Source of the DNA: Flavobacteriales bacterium
Lineage (GTDB): Bacteria; Bacteroidota; Bacteroidia; Flavobacteriales_D; Crocinitomicaceae
Length of the DNA: 33,754 nt
NCBI GenBank assembly: GCA_947500875.1
Contig: CANMUN010000026.1
Location: 1-33,754, forward strand
Direction: 5' to 3'
Made by a program: the position numbers and the translations under genes. The notes under the pieces were generated by a model. The model was not told where the DNA came from. It made no database searches and saw nothing but the letters and a program-made list of their open reading frames with translations. Positions 8,427 through 16,635 of the stretch are shown piece after piece (the stretch's first letter is position 1; every line of letters begins with the position of its first letter).

Positions 8427-9388
8427 TATCCAATACGTTTTACGGGTTTGTCAATCGTGGTAGCGTACTTGCCTTGCGATATCACCGACTGACGGTTAAT
8501 AACCCTCGGTCCAAGAATGTTCCAATCCGCAGCGTCTTTTTTCTCAAAACGGCAATCGTTGCAAAGCCAGGCCGTTTTCTGGTCAATTTCTTCTACTTCG
8601 CCGTACTTATCTTTTCGAGCGGTAATTCGGTAAATTTCGTTACCAAACATCCAAACGACCGCTTTTCCGCAGCATTTTGTGCAGTTTCTCTCGGCCTCCA
8701 TCGGCTTCAGGAACCATACACGGCTTTTAAATCGGAAGGTTCGGTCAGTTAAGGCACCCACAGGGCATACATCAATCATGTTTCCAGAGAAATCGTTCTC
8801 TACCGCTTTTTCGATGTACGTGGAAATTTCGGCGTGTTCTCCTCGGTGCATTACTCCGTGAACTCGTTGGTCCGTTAGTTGGTTCGCAACAAATACGCAT
8901 CGATAACACAGGATGCAACGGTTCATGTGCAACTTGATTTTATTCCCTATATCAATAGGATCAAAAGTTCGTCGCTCCTCTTCGTACCTTGTTTTGGCAC
9001 TTCCGTGTTCATAACCTAAATCTTGCAGATGGCATTCTCCCGCTTGATCGCAAATAGGACAATCCAAGGGATGGTTTGCGAGCAAAAATTCGACGACTCC
9101 TCCGCGGTTGTTGTGCACACGTTCGCTGGTTTTGTTATTCACGACCATTCCATCTTGAACGGGGGTTGAACATGAAGCCACCAACTTAGGCATAGGGCGC
9201 GGGTCCGCTGCCGATCCTGCGGCAACTTCTACTAAGCAAGTTCTGCACTTGCCTCCGGTCCCGGGCAGTTTACTGTAGTAGCACATGGCAGGAGGCACCG
9301 CATCACCGCCAATTTGACGTGCAGCGTTGAGAATGGTCGTTCCGGGTTCGACCGAAACTTCAATACCATCTATTGTAACTTTTACCAT
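8426..9388 (-). CDS. nuoG: NADH-quinone oxidoreductase subunit G, short form without the molybdopterin-like domain
   Basis: This is the iron-sulfur subunit of the NADH-oxidising arm. The 320 residues cover only the N-terminal part of the classical subunit (about 900 residues in E. coli). Ligands for three clusters are visible: C36, C48, C51, C73 ([2Fe-2S] N1b); H106, C110, C113, C119 (N5 with its histidine ligand); C158, C161, C164, C208 (N4). Five more cysteines, C236, C239, C240, C276 and C279, lie in what would be the start of the missing oxidoreductase-like domain and could hold a further cluster. The gene is closed by a normal TAA directly at the nuoH ATG, so it is a compact form and not a broken gene. 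Short NuoG is known in Bacteroidota. Confidence 0.95.
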   Translation of the reverse strand: MVKVTIDGIEVSVEPGTTILNAARQIGGDAVPPAMCYYSKLPGTGGKCRTCLVEVAAGSAADPRPMPKLVASCSTPVQDGMVVNNKTSERVHNNRGGVVEFLLANHPLDCPICDQAGECHLQDLGYEHGSAKTRYEEERRTFDPIDIGNKIKLHMNRCILCYRCVFVANQLTDQRVHGVMHRGEHAEISTYIEKAVENDFSGNMIDVCPVGALTDRTFRFKSRVWFLKPMEAERNCTKCCGKAVVWMFGNEIYRITARKDKYGEVEEIDQKTAWLCNDCRFEKKDAADWNILGPRVINRQSVISQGKYATTIDKPVKRIG

Positions 9389-9397
9389 ACCTAAATA

Positions 9398-10741
9398 TTA
9401 TGCAACGACGGGTTGCTGAATTAAACCGTAATTTCTTTTTTGCGCCTCTTCTGGATGAGTAACATGCCATTCGAATTCTTCTCGGAAATGACGAATTGCT
9501 GCCGCAACAGGCCAAGCCGCTGCATCCCCCAAAGGACAAATCGTATTTCCTTCGATTTTTTTATTGATGTCCGCCAATAAATCGATGTCGTGCATCTGAC
9601 CTTTTCCGCTCTCCAAGCGGTGAAGCACCTTTTCCATCCACCCCGTTCCCTCTCGGCAAGGCGAGCACTGACCGCACGATTCATGGGCATAAAATCGGGT
9701 GAAATTCCACGTATTTCGAACGATGCACTGGTCTTCGTCGAAGACGATAAATCCACCTGAACCCAACATGGATCCGCTTTGGAATCCTCCGTCGGCAAGG
9801 CTTTCATAGGTCATCAAACGGTTTTCACCTGCAGCAGTTTTAGTAACCAAAAAATGGGGGAGAATCGGAACCGATGAACCTCCTGGAACACAGGCCTTCA
9901 GTTTTTTGCCGTTCGCGATTCCTCGGCAATAATCGTCCCCGTAAATGAATTCCTCAACGCTCAAACCCAGTTCGATTTCGTAAACTCCTGGACGAGCTAG
10001 ATTTCCGCATGCAGAAATCAGTTTTGTTCCGGTGCTTTTTCCAATGCCAATGGAAGCGTACGCCTCGCCTCCGTCGCGGACAATCGGCACCACGGCGGCA
10101 ATGGATTCCACGTTGTTCACAACCGTTGGGCTTGCCCACAAACCTTTCACTGCGGGAAATGGGGGTTTGATTCTAGGATTACCTCGTTTGCCTTCCAACG
10201 ATTCGAGTAGGGCGGTTTCTTCGCCGCAAATGTAGGCCCCTCCACCGGGAGTAACCACCAAATCATGGTCAAATCCGCTTCCGAAAATGTTTTTACCTAA
10301 GTAACCTTTAGCATAGGCTTCTTGAATGGCTTTTTGCAAAATTTCTAAGACGTACATGAATTCCCCGCGGATATATATGTACGAGGTATTCGCTCCAAGT
10401 GCGTAAGAGGAAAGAATCATTCCTTCCACCAAAAGATGTGGGATTTTTTCCATTAAGTAACGGTCTTTGAACGTTCCGGGCTCTGATTCGTCCGCGTTGC
10501 AAACCAAGTATCGAGGAATTCCTTCTGGTTTTGCCAAAAAGGACCATTTAAGTCCGGTAGGGAATCCTGCGCCGCCGCGGCCGCGCAAGCCCGATTTTTT
10601 AACCTCTTCAACCACTTCGTCGGGGCTCATTTTTTTGAGCGCTTTCTCCAGTGTTGAATATCCACCTTGTTTTACATAGGCCTCAATCCCTTGTATACCG
10701 GGAACGTCCAAATGTTCTAAAAGTAATTTTCTGCTTTTCAT
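9398..10741 (-). CDS. nuoF: NADH-quinone oxidoreductase subunit F
   Basis: This is the NADH- and FMN-binding subunit where complex I takes up electrons (447 residues, normal length). The nucleotide-binding glycine loop GLRGRGGAGFPTGLKW is at residues 51-66. The FMN-site motif GGGAYICGEETALLESLEG is at about 166-184. The N3 [4Fe-4S] ligands are C356, C359, C362 (ESCGQCSPCREG) and C402. The ATG overlaps the nuoE stop by four bases (ATGA), and nuoG follows after 9 bp. Confidence 0.98.
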   Translation of the reverse strand: MKSRKLLLEHLDVPGIQGIEAYVKQGGYSTLEKALKKMSPDEVVEEVKKSGLRGRGGAGFPTGLKWSFLAKPEGIPRYLVCNADESEPGTFKDRYLMEKIPHLLVEGMILSSYALGANTSYIYIRGEFMYVLEILQKAIQEAYAKGYLGKNIFGSGFDHDLVVTPGGGAYICGEETALLESLEGKRGNPRIKPPFPAVKGLWASPTVVNNVESIAAVVPIVRDGGEAYASIGIGKSTGTKLISACGNLARPGVYEIELGLSVEEFIYGDDYCRGIANGKKLKACVPGGSSVPILPHFLVTKTAAGENRLMTYESLADGGFQSGSMLGSGGFIVFDEDQCIVRNTWNFTRFYAHESCGQCSPCREGTGWMEKVLHRLESGKGQMHDIDLLADINKKIEGNTICPLGDAAAWPVAAAIRHFREEFEWHVTHPEEAQKRNYGLIQQPVVA

Positions 10742-11277
10742 AAGGCTCCTGATTCTATTTCACCTCGTCGGTATTGTTCCATGAGTTCGTCGACTTTTTC
10801 TGCGGTTAAATGTTCGTGAAAACGATGCCTGCATTGAAGCAATGGACCGTACCCGCAACCGCCTAAACATTCGGCAGTTTTTAGAGTAAACAAGCCATCT
10901 GCGGTTGTTTCACCCACACCGATGTTCAATTTTTTACCAATATGTTCTATCAATTGGTCGCTACCCACCAGCATGCAAGGCCCTGTCCGGCAAACTTCAA
11001 AAACGTATTTACCCACCGGTTCAAGGTGAAACATGGTGTAAAACGTCGCCACCTCATAAACCTCAACGGGCTGAATCGATAAGAGATCGGCAATTTTGTC
11101 CATGGTAGGTACGCTTACCCATCCGAATTCAGCTTGCGCTAAATGCAGCATTTTTAATAGGGCACTTTTTTCTTTACCGTCAGGAAAAAGGTTTTTTGCC
11201 TCCTCCATTTTGGCAAGTAATTCTGCAGAAAATTCAACGGGTTCAGCAGCAATGATGGGTTTGGTCGAATGGCTCAT
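10738..11277 (-). CDS. nuoE: NADH-quinone oxidoreductase subunit E
   Basis: This is the thioredoxin-fold [2Fe-2S] subunit (cluster N1a) that pairs with NuoF in the NADH dehydrogenase module (179 residues). The four ligands are C96 and C101 (CRTGPC) and C137 and C141 (CLGGC). The usual helical N-terminal part (residues 15-90) precedes the ferredoxin domain. The segment after the last ligand, GYGPLLQCRHRFHEHLT, is more basic and histidine-rich than in the E. coli protein as I recall it and carries an extra Cys149. The start is ATG 11277, three bases after the nuoD stop. Confidence 0.96.
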   Translation of the reverse strand: MSHSTKPIIAAEPVEFSAELLAKMEEAKNLFPDGKEKSALLKMLHLAQAEFGWVSVPTMDKIADLLSIQPVEVYEVATFYTMFHLEPVGKYVFEVCRTGPCMLVGSDQLIEHIGKKLNIGVGETTADGLFTLKTAECLGGCGYGPLLQCRHRFHEHLTAEKVDELMEQYRRGEIESGAL

Positions 11278-11280
11278 AGT

Positions 11281-12513
11281 TTATGCATCTAATTCTCCTG
11301 CTATAACGTTGATGCTGCTCAAGGTGATAACGGCATCGCTGATATTCGATCCCGTAATCATCTCGGGATACGCTTGGTAATAAATAAAACAAGGTCGACG
11401 AAACTGTAGCCTGTACGGTGATCGTCCACCATCACTGATCAAATAATACCCCAATTCTCCGTTCCCACCTTCAACGCTGTGATAAACTTCCCCAACCGGC
11501 ACTTCGGATTCTCCCATGATGATTTTGAAATGGTAAATCAGAGCCTCCATGTTGTTGTAAACGTCTTTTTTATCCGGCAAGAAAAATTCGGGGACTTCTG
11601 CATGAAAAGGTCCTTCGGGTAAATTGTTGTAGGCTTGTTCAATAATCCTAAGGCTTTGACGGATTTCTTCTTGACGTACCATAAAACGGTCGTAGGTATC
11701 TCCATTCACTCCGACTGGAATGATGAAGTCGAAATCCTCATAAGAGGAGTAAGGATGCATTACACGAACGTCGTAATCAACTCCTGCCGCACGTAAATTG
11801 GGTCCAGTAAAACCATAGGCTAGTGCTCGTTCCGCAGAAATAGGTCCTGCGCCTTTGGTTCGGTCCATGAAAATTCTATTGCGCTCCAGCATTCCGTTCC
11901 ATTCCTCAAATGCCGCAGGAAAGGTTCGAATAAACTCTTTCAGTTTCGCGTGAAAAACAGGATTAAAGTCCTTGTCAAAGCCTCCAATGCGCCCCATATT
12001 GGTCGTCAACCGTGCACCGCACATTTCTTCGTAGAGTTCGTATATTTTTTCCCGCTCGGAAAAAGGGTAAAAAAAGCTAGTTAATGCACCGGTATCTACT
12101 CCAATGATTGAATCGCAAATTAAATGGTCAGCGATTCGTGCAAGTTCCATGATGATGACGCGCATGTAATCCACACGTTTCGGAACCTTCACCTGCAAAA
12201 GTTTTTCCACGGTCATGTGCCATCCCAAATTGTTAATAGGGGAGGAGCAATAATTCAAACGATCGGTGATAGGCGTAATTTGATTGTAAGGGCGGCGTTC
12301 GGCGAGTTTTTCAAAAGCGCGGTGGATGTAACCAACGGTTTGCACCGAATTCAAAATCTTTTCTCCATCAACGGTTAAAATGTTCTGAAATATCCCGTGA
12401 GTCGCAGGGTGAGTCGGACCAAAGTTGATTGTAGCAATGTCACCGTCGATGGTTTCTCGGGATAGTACTTGGCCGTTGGAAAGTCGAATAAGGTTATCGT
12501 TTGCGTTCATCAT
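11281..12513 (-). CDS. nuoD: NADH-quinone oxidoreductase subunit D
   Basis: This 49-kDa-type subunit forms the quinone-reduction site with NuoB and descends from hydrogenase large subunits (410 residues). The loop GPTHPATHG at residues 32-40 contains the conserved His35 and His39. Tyr88 in DRLNYCSSPINN corresponds to the quinone-contacting tyrosine. There are two adjacent ATG codons (12513 and 12510), and either could be used. nuoC and nuoD are separate genes here, not fused as in E. coli. Confidence 0.97.
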   Translation of the reverse strand: MMNANDNLIRLSNGQVLSRETIDGDIATINFGPTHPATHGIFQNILTVDGEKILNSVQTVGYIHRAFEKLAERRPYNQITPITDRLNYCSSPINNLGWHMTVEKLLQVKVPKRVDYMRVIIMELARIADHLICDSIIGVDTGALTSFFYPFSEREKIYELYEEMCGARLTTNMGRIGGFDKDFNPVFHAKLKEFIRTFPAAFEEWNGMLERNRIFMDRTKGAGPISAERALAYGFTGPNLRAAGVDYDVRVMHPYSSYEDFDFIIPVGVNGDTYDRFMVRQEEIRQSLRIIEQAYNNLPEGPFHAEVPEFFLPDKKDVYNNMEALIYHFKIIMGESEVPVGEVYHSVEGGNGELGYYLISDGGRSPYRLQFRRPCFIYYQAYPEMITGSNISDAVITLSSINVIAGELDA

Positions 12514-12524
12514 CGAAAAGTTAA

Positions 12525-13031
12525 TTAGCGGCCAAAAAAGCGATCGTCTTTATCCTCACGTGTACCATCCTCTAGCGGGTGTTCTTTTAACATGGGGTGG
12601 TAGTCCATATCATCCATGTTCAGAATCCGCGTTAAGTTGGGGTGGTTTTCGAACTTGATCCCAAAAAAATCGAAGGTTTCACGTTCCATCCAGTTCGCTG
12701 TTTCAAACAAAGAAGTCACACTCTGTATGGAGGGTTTTTCGGCAGGTAAATAAGCTTTGACGCGTAACCGAATGGCATGCTTCCAACTGTGAAGATGGTA
12801 GACTACACAGAGTTCTCGCCCTGCATTTTCCGGGTAATGCACCCCACCAATCAAAGTGAGAAAATTGAACGATAACTGTGGGTCTGATTTCAAGGTTTCG
12901 ATGACCGAAAAGGCATCAGCCGAAGATACCTCAACCACCAATGCATCGTACAACTCCTCGCTTGCAACAATTCGTTCGCCAAGCAGGGAATTCAAGGCCT
13001 CTGCTAACGCACTATTTGTCATTTTCTGCAT
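12525..13031 (-). CDS. nuoC: NADH-quinone oxidoreductase subunit C
   Basis: This is the 30-kDa-type peripheral subunit that scaffolds the quinone module (168 residues). The family signature is visible as NWMERETFDFFGIKFENHPNL (residues 113-133, one substitution-prone stretch), followed by the RILN...LKEHPLED segment. The start ATG at 13031 lies 20 bp inside the end of nuoB. A second ATG at 13022 would also be possible and would reduce the overlap. Confidence 0.94.
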   Translation of the reverse strand: MQKMTNSALAEALNSLLGERIVASEELYDALVVEVSSADAFSVIETLKSDPQLSFNFLTLIGGVHYPENAGRELCVVYHLHSWKHAIRLRVKAYLPAEKPSIQSVTSLFETANWMERETFDFFGIKFENHPNLTRILNMDDMDYHPMLKEHPLEDGTREDKDDRFFGR

Positions 13032-13569
13032 TGGTTACTTCGATTTTATATTCGCTCAATAAATGACGGTATTCCTCGCTGTATCGACGACGCATAGGCT
13101 CGTGTTTTACCAAGCGGTGAATATTCATTACCCCATCGATGATTTGTTCAGGACGAGGTGGACATCCCGGAACATAAACATCCACTGGAATGATTCGGTC
13201 AATGCCCTGCAATACACTGTAGGTATCGAAAATCCCTCCAGAAGAGGCGCAAGCTCCCACCGACAGCACCCATTTGGGTTCGGCCATTTGTTCGTAAACT
13301 TTTTGGAGAACGGGTCCCAATTTTTTGGAGATGGTACCGGCAACAATTAGCAAATCAGACTGACGGGGGGTAAAACTCATTCGTTCCATACCAAAGCGTG
13401 ATAAATCGTACATGGAACCCATGGTTGCCATGAATTCGATACCGCAACACGACGTAGCGAACGGCAGGGGCCAAACCGAGTTAGATCGAGCTAAGGCAAC
13501 CGCTTTATCAAGCGTAGTTAACTGATATCCTTCACCGTTGATAACCTCTAAATCTTCTATTTTTCCCAT
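13012..13569 (-). CDS. nuoB: NADH-quinone oxidoreductase subunit B
   Basis: This subunit holds cluster N2, the last iron-sulfur centre before quinone (185 residues). The four ligands are C41 and C42 (the adjacent pair in ATSCCGIEFMA), C107 (VGACASSGG) and C136 (VPGCPPRPE). The frame begins with a short acidic N-terminus and needs no unusual start. It overlaps nuoA by 13 bp upstream and nuoC by 20 bp downstream, which points to coupled translation. Confidence 0.97.
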   Translation of the reverse strand: MGKIEDLEVINGEGYQLTTLDKAVALARSNSVWPLPFATSCCGIEFMATMGSMYDLSRFGMERMSFTPRQSDLLIVAGTISKKLGPVLQKVYEQMAEPKWVLSVGACASSGGIFDTYSVLQGIDRIIPVDVYVPGCPPRPEQIIDGVMNIHRLVKHEPMRRRYSEEYRHLLSEYKIEVTNAENDK

Positions 13570-13928
13570 TCTAAAGCTCCTTTTTTACGAACATAAATGA
13601 ATCCAATTAAGAAAAACGCTACAAACATTACTACAGCCAGCAGTCCTTCCAATTTAAGTTGGTGAAAATTCACAGCGTAGGGATAGAAAAAAATCACTTC
13701 CACGTCGAATAAAACGAAAAGAATGGCCGTCATGAAATAGCGAATGGAAACCGGGAAACGAGCATTTCCTTGACCCTCGATTCCGCATTCGAAATTCTCT
13801 TCCTTCTTAGCACTCTTTACCCGAGGTGTTAAAAGATGCGTAGCAATCAGCGTAAAAATCACGAAACCAGCCGCCACGGCAACTTGCATCATTAATGGAA
13901 GGTAATTGATATTAGATGTTGAATTCAT
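13557..13928 (-). CDS. nuoA: NADH-quinone oxidoreductase subunit A
   Basis: This is a three-helix membrane subunit of complex I (123 residues) at the quinone-chamber/membrane interface. Its hallmark loop between helices 1 and 2 is present: ENFECGIEGQGNARFPVSIRY, followed by FLFDVE-like FVLFDVEVIFFYPYA. It is the first gene of the operon. A TAnnTTTG promoter element lies 22 bp upstream of its ATG, and the trxB terminator hairpin lies just beyond, so transcription of the whole 12.6-kb unit probably begins here. Confidence 0.96.
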   Translation of the reverse strand: MNSTSNINYLPLMMQVAVAAGFVIFTLIATHLLTPRVKSAKKEENFECGIEGQGNARFPVSIRYFMTAILFVLFDVEVIFFYPYAVNFHQLKLEGLLAVVMFVAFFLIGFIYVRKKGALEWEK

Positions 13929-13950
13929 GGGGTCAGTCGTAAGTCGTTGA

Positions 13951-13958
13951 CAAATTTA
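13951..13958 (-). promoter_or_regulatory. Putative nuo operon promoter, -7 element TAAATTTG
   Basis: This is an exact TAnnTTTG match on the minus strand, ending 22 bp before the nuoA ATG at 13928 and downstream of the trxB hairpin. No clear -33 TTG is visible. The spacing equals that of the other candidate promoters in this window. Confidence 0.55.
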
Positions 13959-13977
13959 AGCCTTAGTTTCTTACCGA

Positions 13978-14012
13978 AGAAAGAAAAAAGCACTTTTTTC
14001 TCCTTAGTGCTT
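13978..14012 (-). terminator. Rho-independent-like terminator of trxB
   Basis: On the minus strand AAGCACT (14012-14006) and AGTGCTT (13994-13988) form a 7-bp stem with an 11-base A-rich loop, followed by a T-rich run (TTTTCTTTCTT). The stem begins within the last two codons of trxB. It separates trxB from the nuo operon promoter 20 bp further on. The stem is short, so read-through into nuo is possible. Confidence 0.55.
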
Positions 14013-14942
14013 ACTTGCTAAATACCGTTCAGCATCCAAGGCAGCCATGCAACCTGTTCCTGCTGCGGTAATTGCCTGGCGGTATGTTTTATCGGCGGCA
14101 TCTCCTGAAACAAATACCCCTGGAACATTCGTGCGCGAGGAACCGGGTTGGGCATATTTAATATAGCCTGTTTCATCCAAATCAATGAATCCTTTAAAAA
14201 TATCCGTGTTCGGAGTGTGCCCAATCGCCACAAAAAAACCAGTACATGGTATGATGCTTTCCTCGTGCGTTACATTGTTTTTCACTTTTACACCGTTCAC
14301 GAGTTGTCCGTCACCCATGACTTCTAACGTTTCAGTATTGTAGAGGATTTCAATGTTGGCTGTTTTTTTCACGCGATCTGCCATAATCTTAGAAGCTCTA
14401 AAATCATCTTTCCGAACCAGCATGGTTACCTTTGTGCAGAGTTTGGATAGGTAATGCGCCTCTTCGCATGCCGAATCTCCAGCACCCACAATTACAGTTT
14501 CTTGACCTCGGTAAAAGAATCCGTCACAAACGGCACAAGCTGAAACACCACCGCCCATTTGCAGGTAATGTTGTTCGCTTGGGATACCCAGGTATTTTGC
14601 AGAGGCTCCGGTTGCAATGATTACCGTTTCGGCATGAATCTCCGTGCCATCATCGGCCCAACATTTATGAACCGCTCCAGAAAAATCAACCTTGTTAATG
14701 AAACCTGATCGAATGTCGGTATCAAAGCGCAGGGCTTGATTCCGCAACTGAACCATCATTTCTGGTCCCGTTACTCCTTCCGGATACCCCGGAAAATTTT
14801 CAACCTCGTTCGTTGTGGTGAGTTGCCCTCCCGGCTGCAATCCTTCATACATCAGGGGTTTCATTTCTGCTCGCGCAGCATATATTGCAGCGGTATAACC
14901 TGCAGGACCGGATCCGATAATAAGGCACTTAGTTGATATCAT
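14004..14942 (-). CDS. trxB: Thioredoxin-disulfide reductase
   Basis: This flavoenzyme reduces thioredoxin with NADPH in the cytoplasm (312 residues from ATG 14942). The FAD-binding dinucleotide fold is at residues 8-23 (IIGSGPAGYTAAIYAA). The redox pair C136-A-V-C139 is followed by DGFFYRG, and the NADPH-binding motif GAGDSACEEA is at 153-162. The C-terminal FAD segment GVFVSGDAADKTYRQAITAAGTGC is at 275-298. A frame extension to an ATG at 14978 would add MFYFCKLKKGNN. I reject it because a TAnnTTTG promoter element overlaps that extension and the shorter start has the A/G-rich AAAAAAGGGAA before it. The gene is divergent from the protease gene at 15064. Confidence 0.96.
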   Translation of the reverse strand: MISTKCLIIGSGPAGYTAAIYAARAEMKPLMYEGLQPGGQLTTTNEVENFPGYPEGVTGPEMMVQLRNQALRFDTDIRSGFINKVDFSGAVHKCWADDGTEIHAETVIIATGASAKYLGIPSEQHYLQMGGGVSACAVCDGFFYRGQETVIVGAGDSACEEAHYLSKLCTKVTMLVRKDDFRASKIMADRVKKTANIEILYNTETLEVMGDGQLVNGVKVKNNVTHEESIIPCTGFFVAIGHTPNTDIFKGFIDLDETGYIKYAQPGSSRTNVPGVFVSGDAADKTYRQAITAAGTGCMAALDAERYLASKH

Positions 14943-14964
14943 GTTGTTCCCTTTTTTAAGTTTG

Positions 14965-14972
14965 CAAAAATA
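14965..14972 (-). promoter_or_regulatory. Putative trxB promoter, -7 element TATTTTTG
   Basis: This is an exact TAnnTTTG match 22 bp upstream of the preferred trxB ATG (14942). A TTTG occurs upstream, but only 15 bp away, shorter than the usual 17-23 bp. It supports the short trxB start because the alternative ATG would lie upstream of the likely transcription start. Confidence 0.5.
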
Positions 14973-15036
14973 AAACATTTATCAGTTCAAATGGTTGCAT
15001 TGTGAAGATGATGGTTTAAAGATTTAACGAAATAAC

Positions 15037-15044
15037 TACCTTCG
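15037..15044 (+). promoter_or_regulatory. Putative promoter of the S8 protease gene, -7 element TACCTTCG
   Basis: TAnnTTCG is a common variant of the Bacteroidota -7 element. It ends 19 bp before the ATG at 15064, in the 121-bp divergent region shared with trxB. No strong -33 element was identified. Confidence 0.4.
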
Positions 15045-15063
15045 CAATCTCTAAAATCATAGT

Positions 15064-16635
15064 ATGAAACGTTTATTTCTTTATCTGTCCATTGCTTCTT
15101 TCAGCACTGCGATCGTGTTCTCTCAACCCAACGCTCCTCTAAATTGGTATTTAAAAAGCCCGAAAAAAGACGGTATTTACGGAACCGCTGCTGAGGAAGC
15201 CTATGCATTGCTTACAGGACGCAAGTCCGTCCCCGTGATCGTTGGGGTAATTGACAGCGGAGTTGAAACCGATCACCCGGATTTAAAAGACGTAATTTGG
15301 GTCAATAAAGGTGAGATTTCGGGCAACGGTGTCGACGACGACCACAACGGCTACGTAGATGATGTTCACGGTTGGTCGTTTTTAGGTGGGCCAACAGAAG
15401 ATATTGGAGATGAGTCTTCCGAGTTGAAGCGACTGGTGTTTATCGATAATAAGTACTTTAACGGCAAGGATACCTCGAAATTGGGAGCTGCTGATTTAGA
15501 ACGATATGCCAACTACAAAAAAATAAAAGCAGTGTATGATAAGGAGCTGTTGGATAATCAAATGTCGTATCAAAACATCAAATTGATATCGGATTACATT
15601 GCCAACGTGAAACAACAGTCGGGCGGTAGTTTTTCGAAAGAGTCAAACAAAAATTACACGCCTGCAAATGAACGTGAAGAGAAAATTAAAAAGCGTTTAG
15701 GGTTGATATTGATGGCCTATTCTCCCGAACAACTCGATGCGGAACTTGCCGGGGCAAAAGCATCCATGGAAGGACAAATGAAAATGGCAAACGTCGATGC
15801 GGATAGCCTACGTACCTTAATGGTAGGGGATGACCCCATGGATTTATCCAACCGATATTACGGTTGCAACCGTTACGAAGGCCCAGATGCAATGCACGGA
15901 ACCCATGTGTCGGGTATCATTGGAGCGGTAAGAGGCAACGGATTGGGTATCGACGGTATCGCCTCGAATGTGCAAATCATGGTATTGCGCGCGGTGCCCA
16001 ACGGAGATGAACGAGACAAGGACGTGGCTAATGCCATTCGATATGCCGTGGATAACGGTGCTAAGGTTATTAATATGTCCTTTGGTAAATATTATGTGTT
16101 GCACAAGGCTTATGTAGATGAAGCCATTCAATACGCCTTAGATCACGACGTGTTGTTAATGCATGCTGCGGGTAACGAATCAAAGAACAAGGACATTGAG
16201 ACGTCTTTTCCTACCCGAAAGGCGGATAACGGTAAGGAATTTGCCAACTGGATTGAAGTTGGGGCATCGAGCAGCAGCCGAAGTCCGAAGAAAATCATAG
16301 CCGAATTCTCCAATTATGGAGCCACTACAGTTGATTTTTTTGCACCAGGAGTGGATATTTATTCGACCGTTCCCGATGCGAAATACGAGGATGCCTCCGG
16401 AACTTCCATGGCTTGTCCCGCAACTGCCGGAGTTGCAGCCCTGATTCGAAGCTATTTTCCGAATTTAACGGCCGTTGAGGTCAAGGATTTGCTCATGAAG
16501 ACGGCTACGCCGTATAAAAAGAAAGTGGTTGTTCCTGGAACGAAAAAGAAAGCAAAATTGAAAGAACTTTCCATTACGGGTGGGTTTTTAAATGCTGCTG
16601 AAGCAGTTAAATGGTTGATGAATAATCCTCGCTAG
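15064..16635 (+). CDS. Secreted S8 family (subtilisin-like) serine protease
   Basis: This is an exported serine endopeptidase of 523 residues. Residues 1-20 form a signal peptide ending before QPNAPLNWY. The catalytic triad is complete: Asp64 (VIVGVIDSGVETDHPDL), His278 (HGTHVSGIIGA) and Ser448 (SGTSMACPATAGVAAL), with the oxyanion-hole Asn371 in HAAGNES. Asp and His are separated by about 214 residues instead of the usual 30-60. The extra segment (about 115-265) is lysine- and glutamate-rich, looks helical and contains no recognised domain. No C-terminal sorting domain is evident, since the chain ends soon after the protease fold with a basic GTKKKAKLK stretch. The protein may stay in the periplasm or outer membrane; the substrate is unknown. 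Its stop codon shares the palindrome CTAG with the stop of the convergent comEC-like gene. Confidence 0.9.
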   Translation: MKRLFLYLSIASFSTAIVFSQPNAPLNWYLKSPKKDGIYGTAAEEAYALLTGRKSVPVIVGVIDSGVETDHPDLKDVIWVNKGEISGNGVDDDHNGYVDDVHGWSFLGGPTEDIGDESSELKRLVFIDNKYFNGKDTSKLGAADLERYANYKKIKAVYDKELLDNQMSYQNIKLISDYIANVKQQSGGSFSKESNKNYTPANEREEKIKKRLGLILMAYSPEQLDAELAGAKASMEGQMKMANVDADSLRTLMVGDDPMDLSNRYYGCNRYEGPDAMHGTHVSGIIGAVRGNGLGIDGIASNVQIMVLRAVPNGDERDKDVANAIRYAVDNGAKVINMSFGKYYVLHKAYVDEAIQYALDHDVLLMHAAGNESKNKDIETSFPTRKADNGKEFANWIEVGASSSSRSPKKIIAEFSNYGATTVDFFAPGVDIYSTVPDAKYEDASGTSMACPATAGVAALIRSYFPNLTAVEVKDLLMKTATPYKKKVVVPGTKKKAKLKELSITGGFLNAAEAVKWLMNNPR

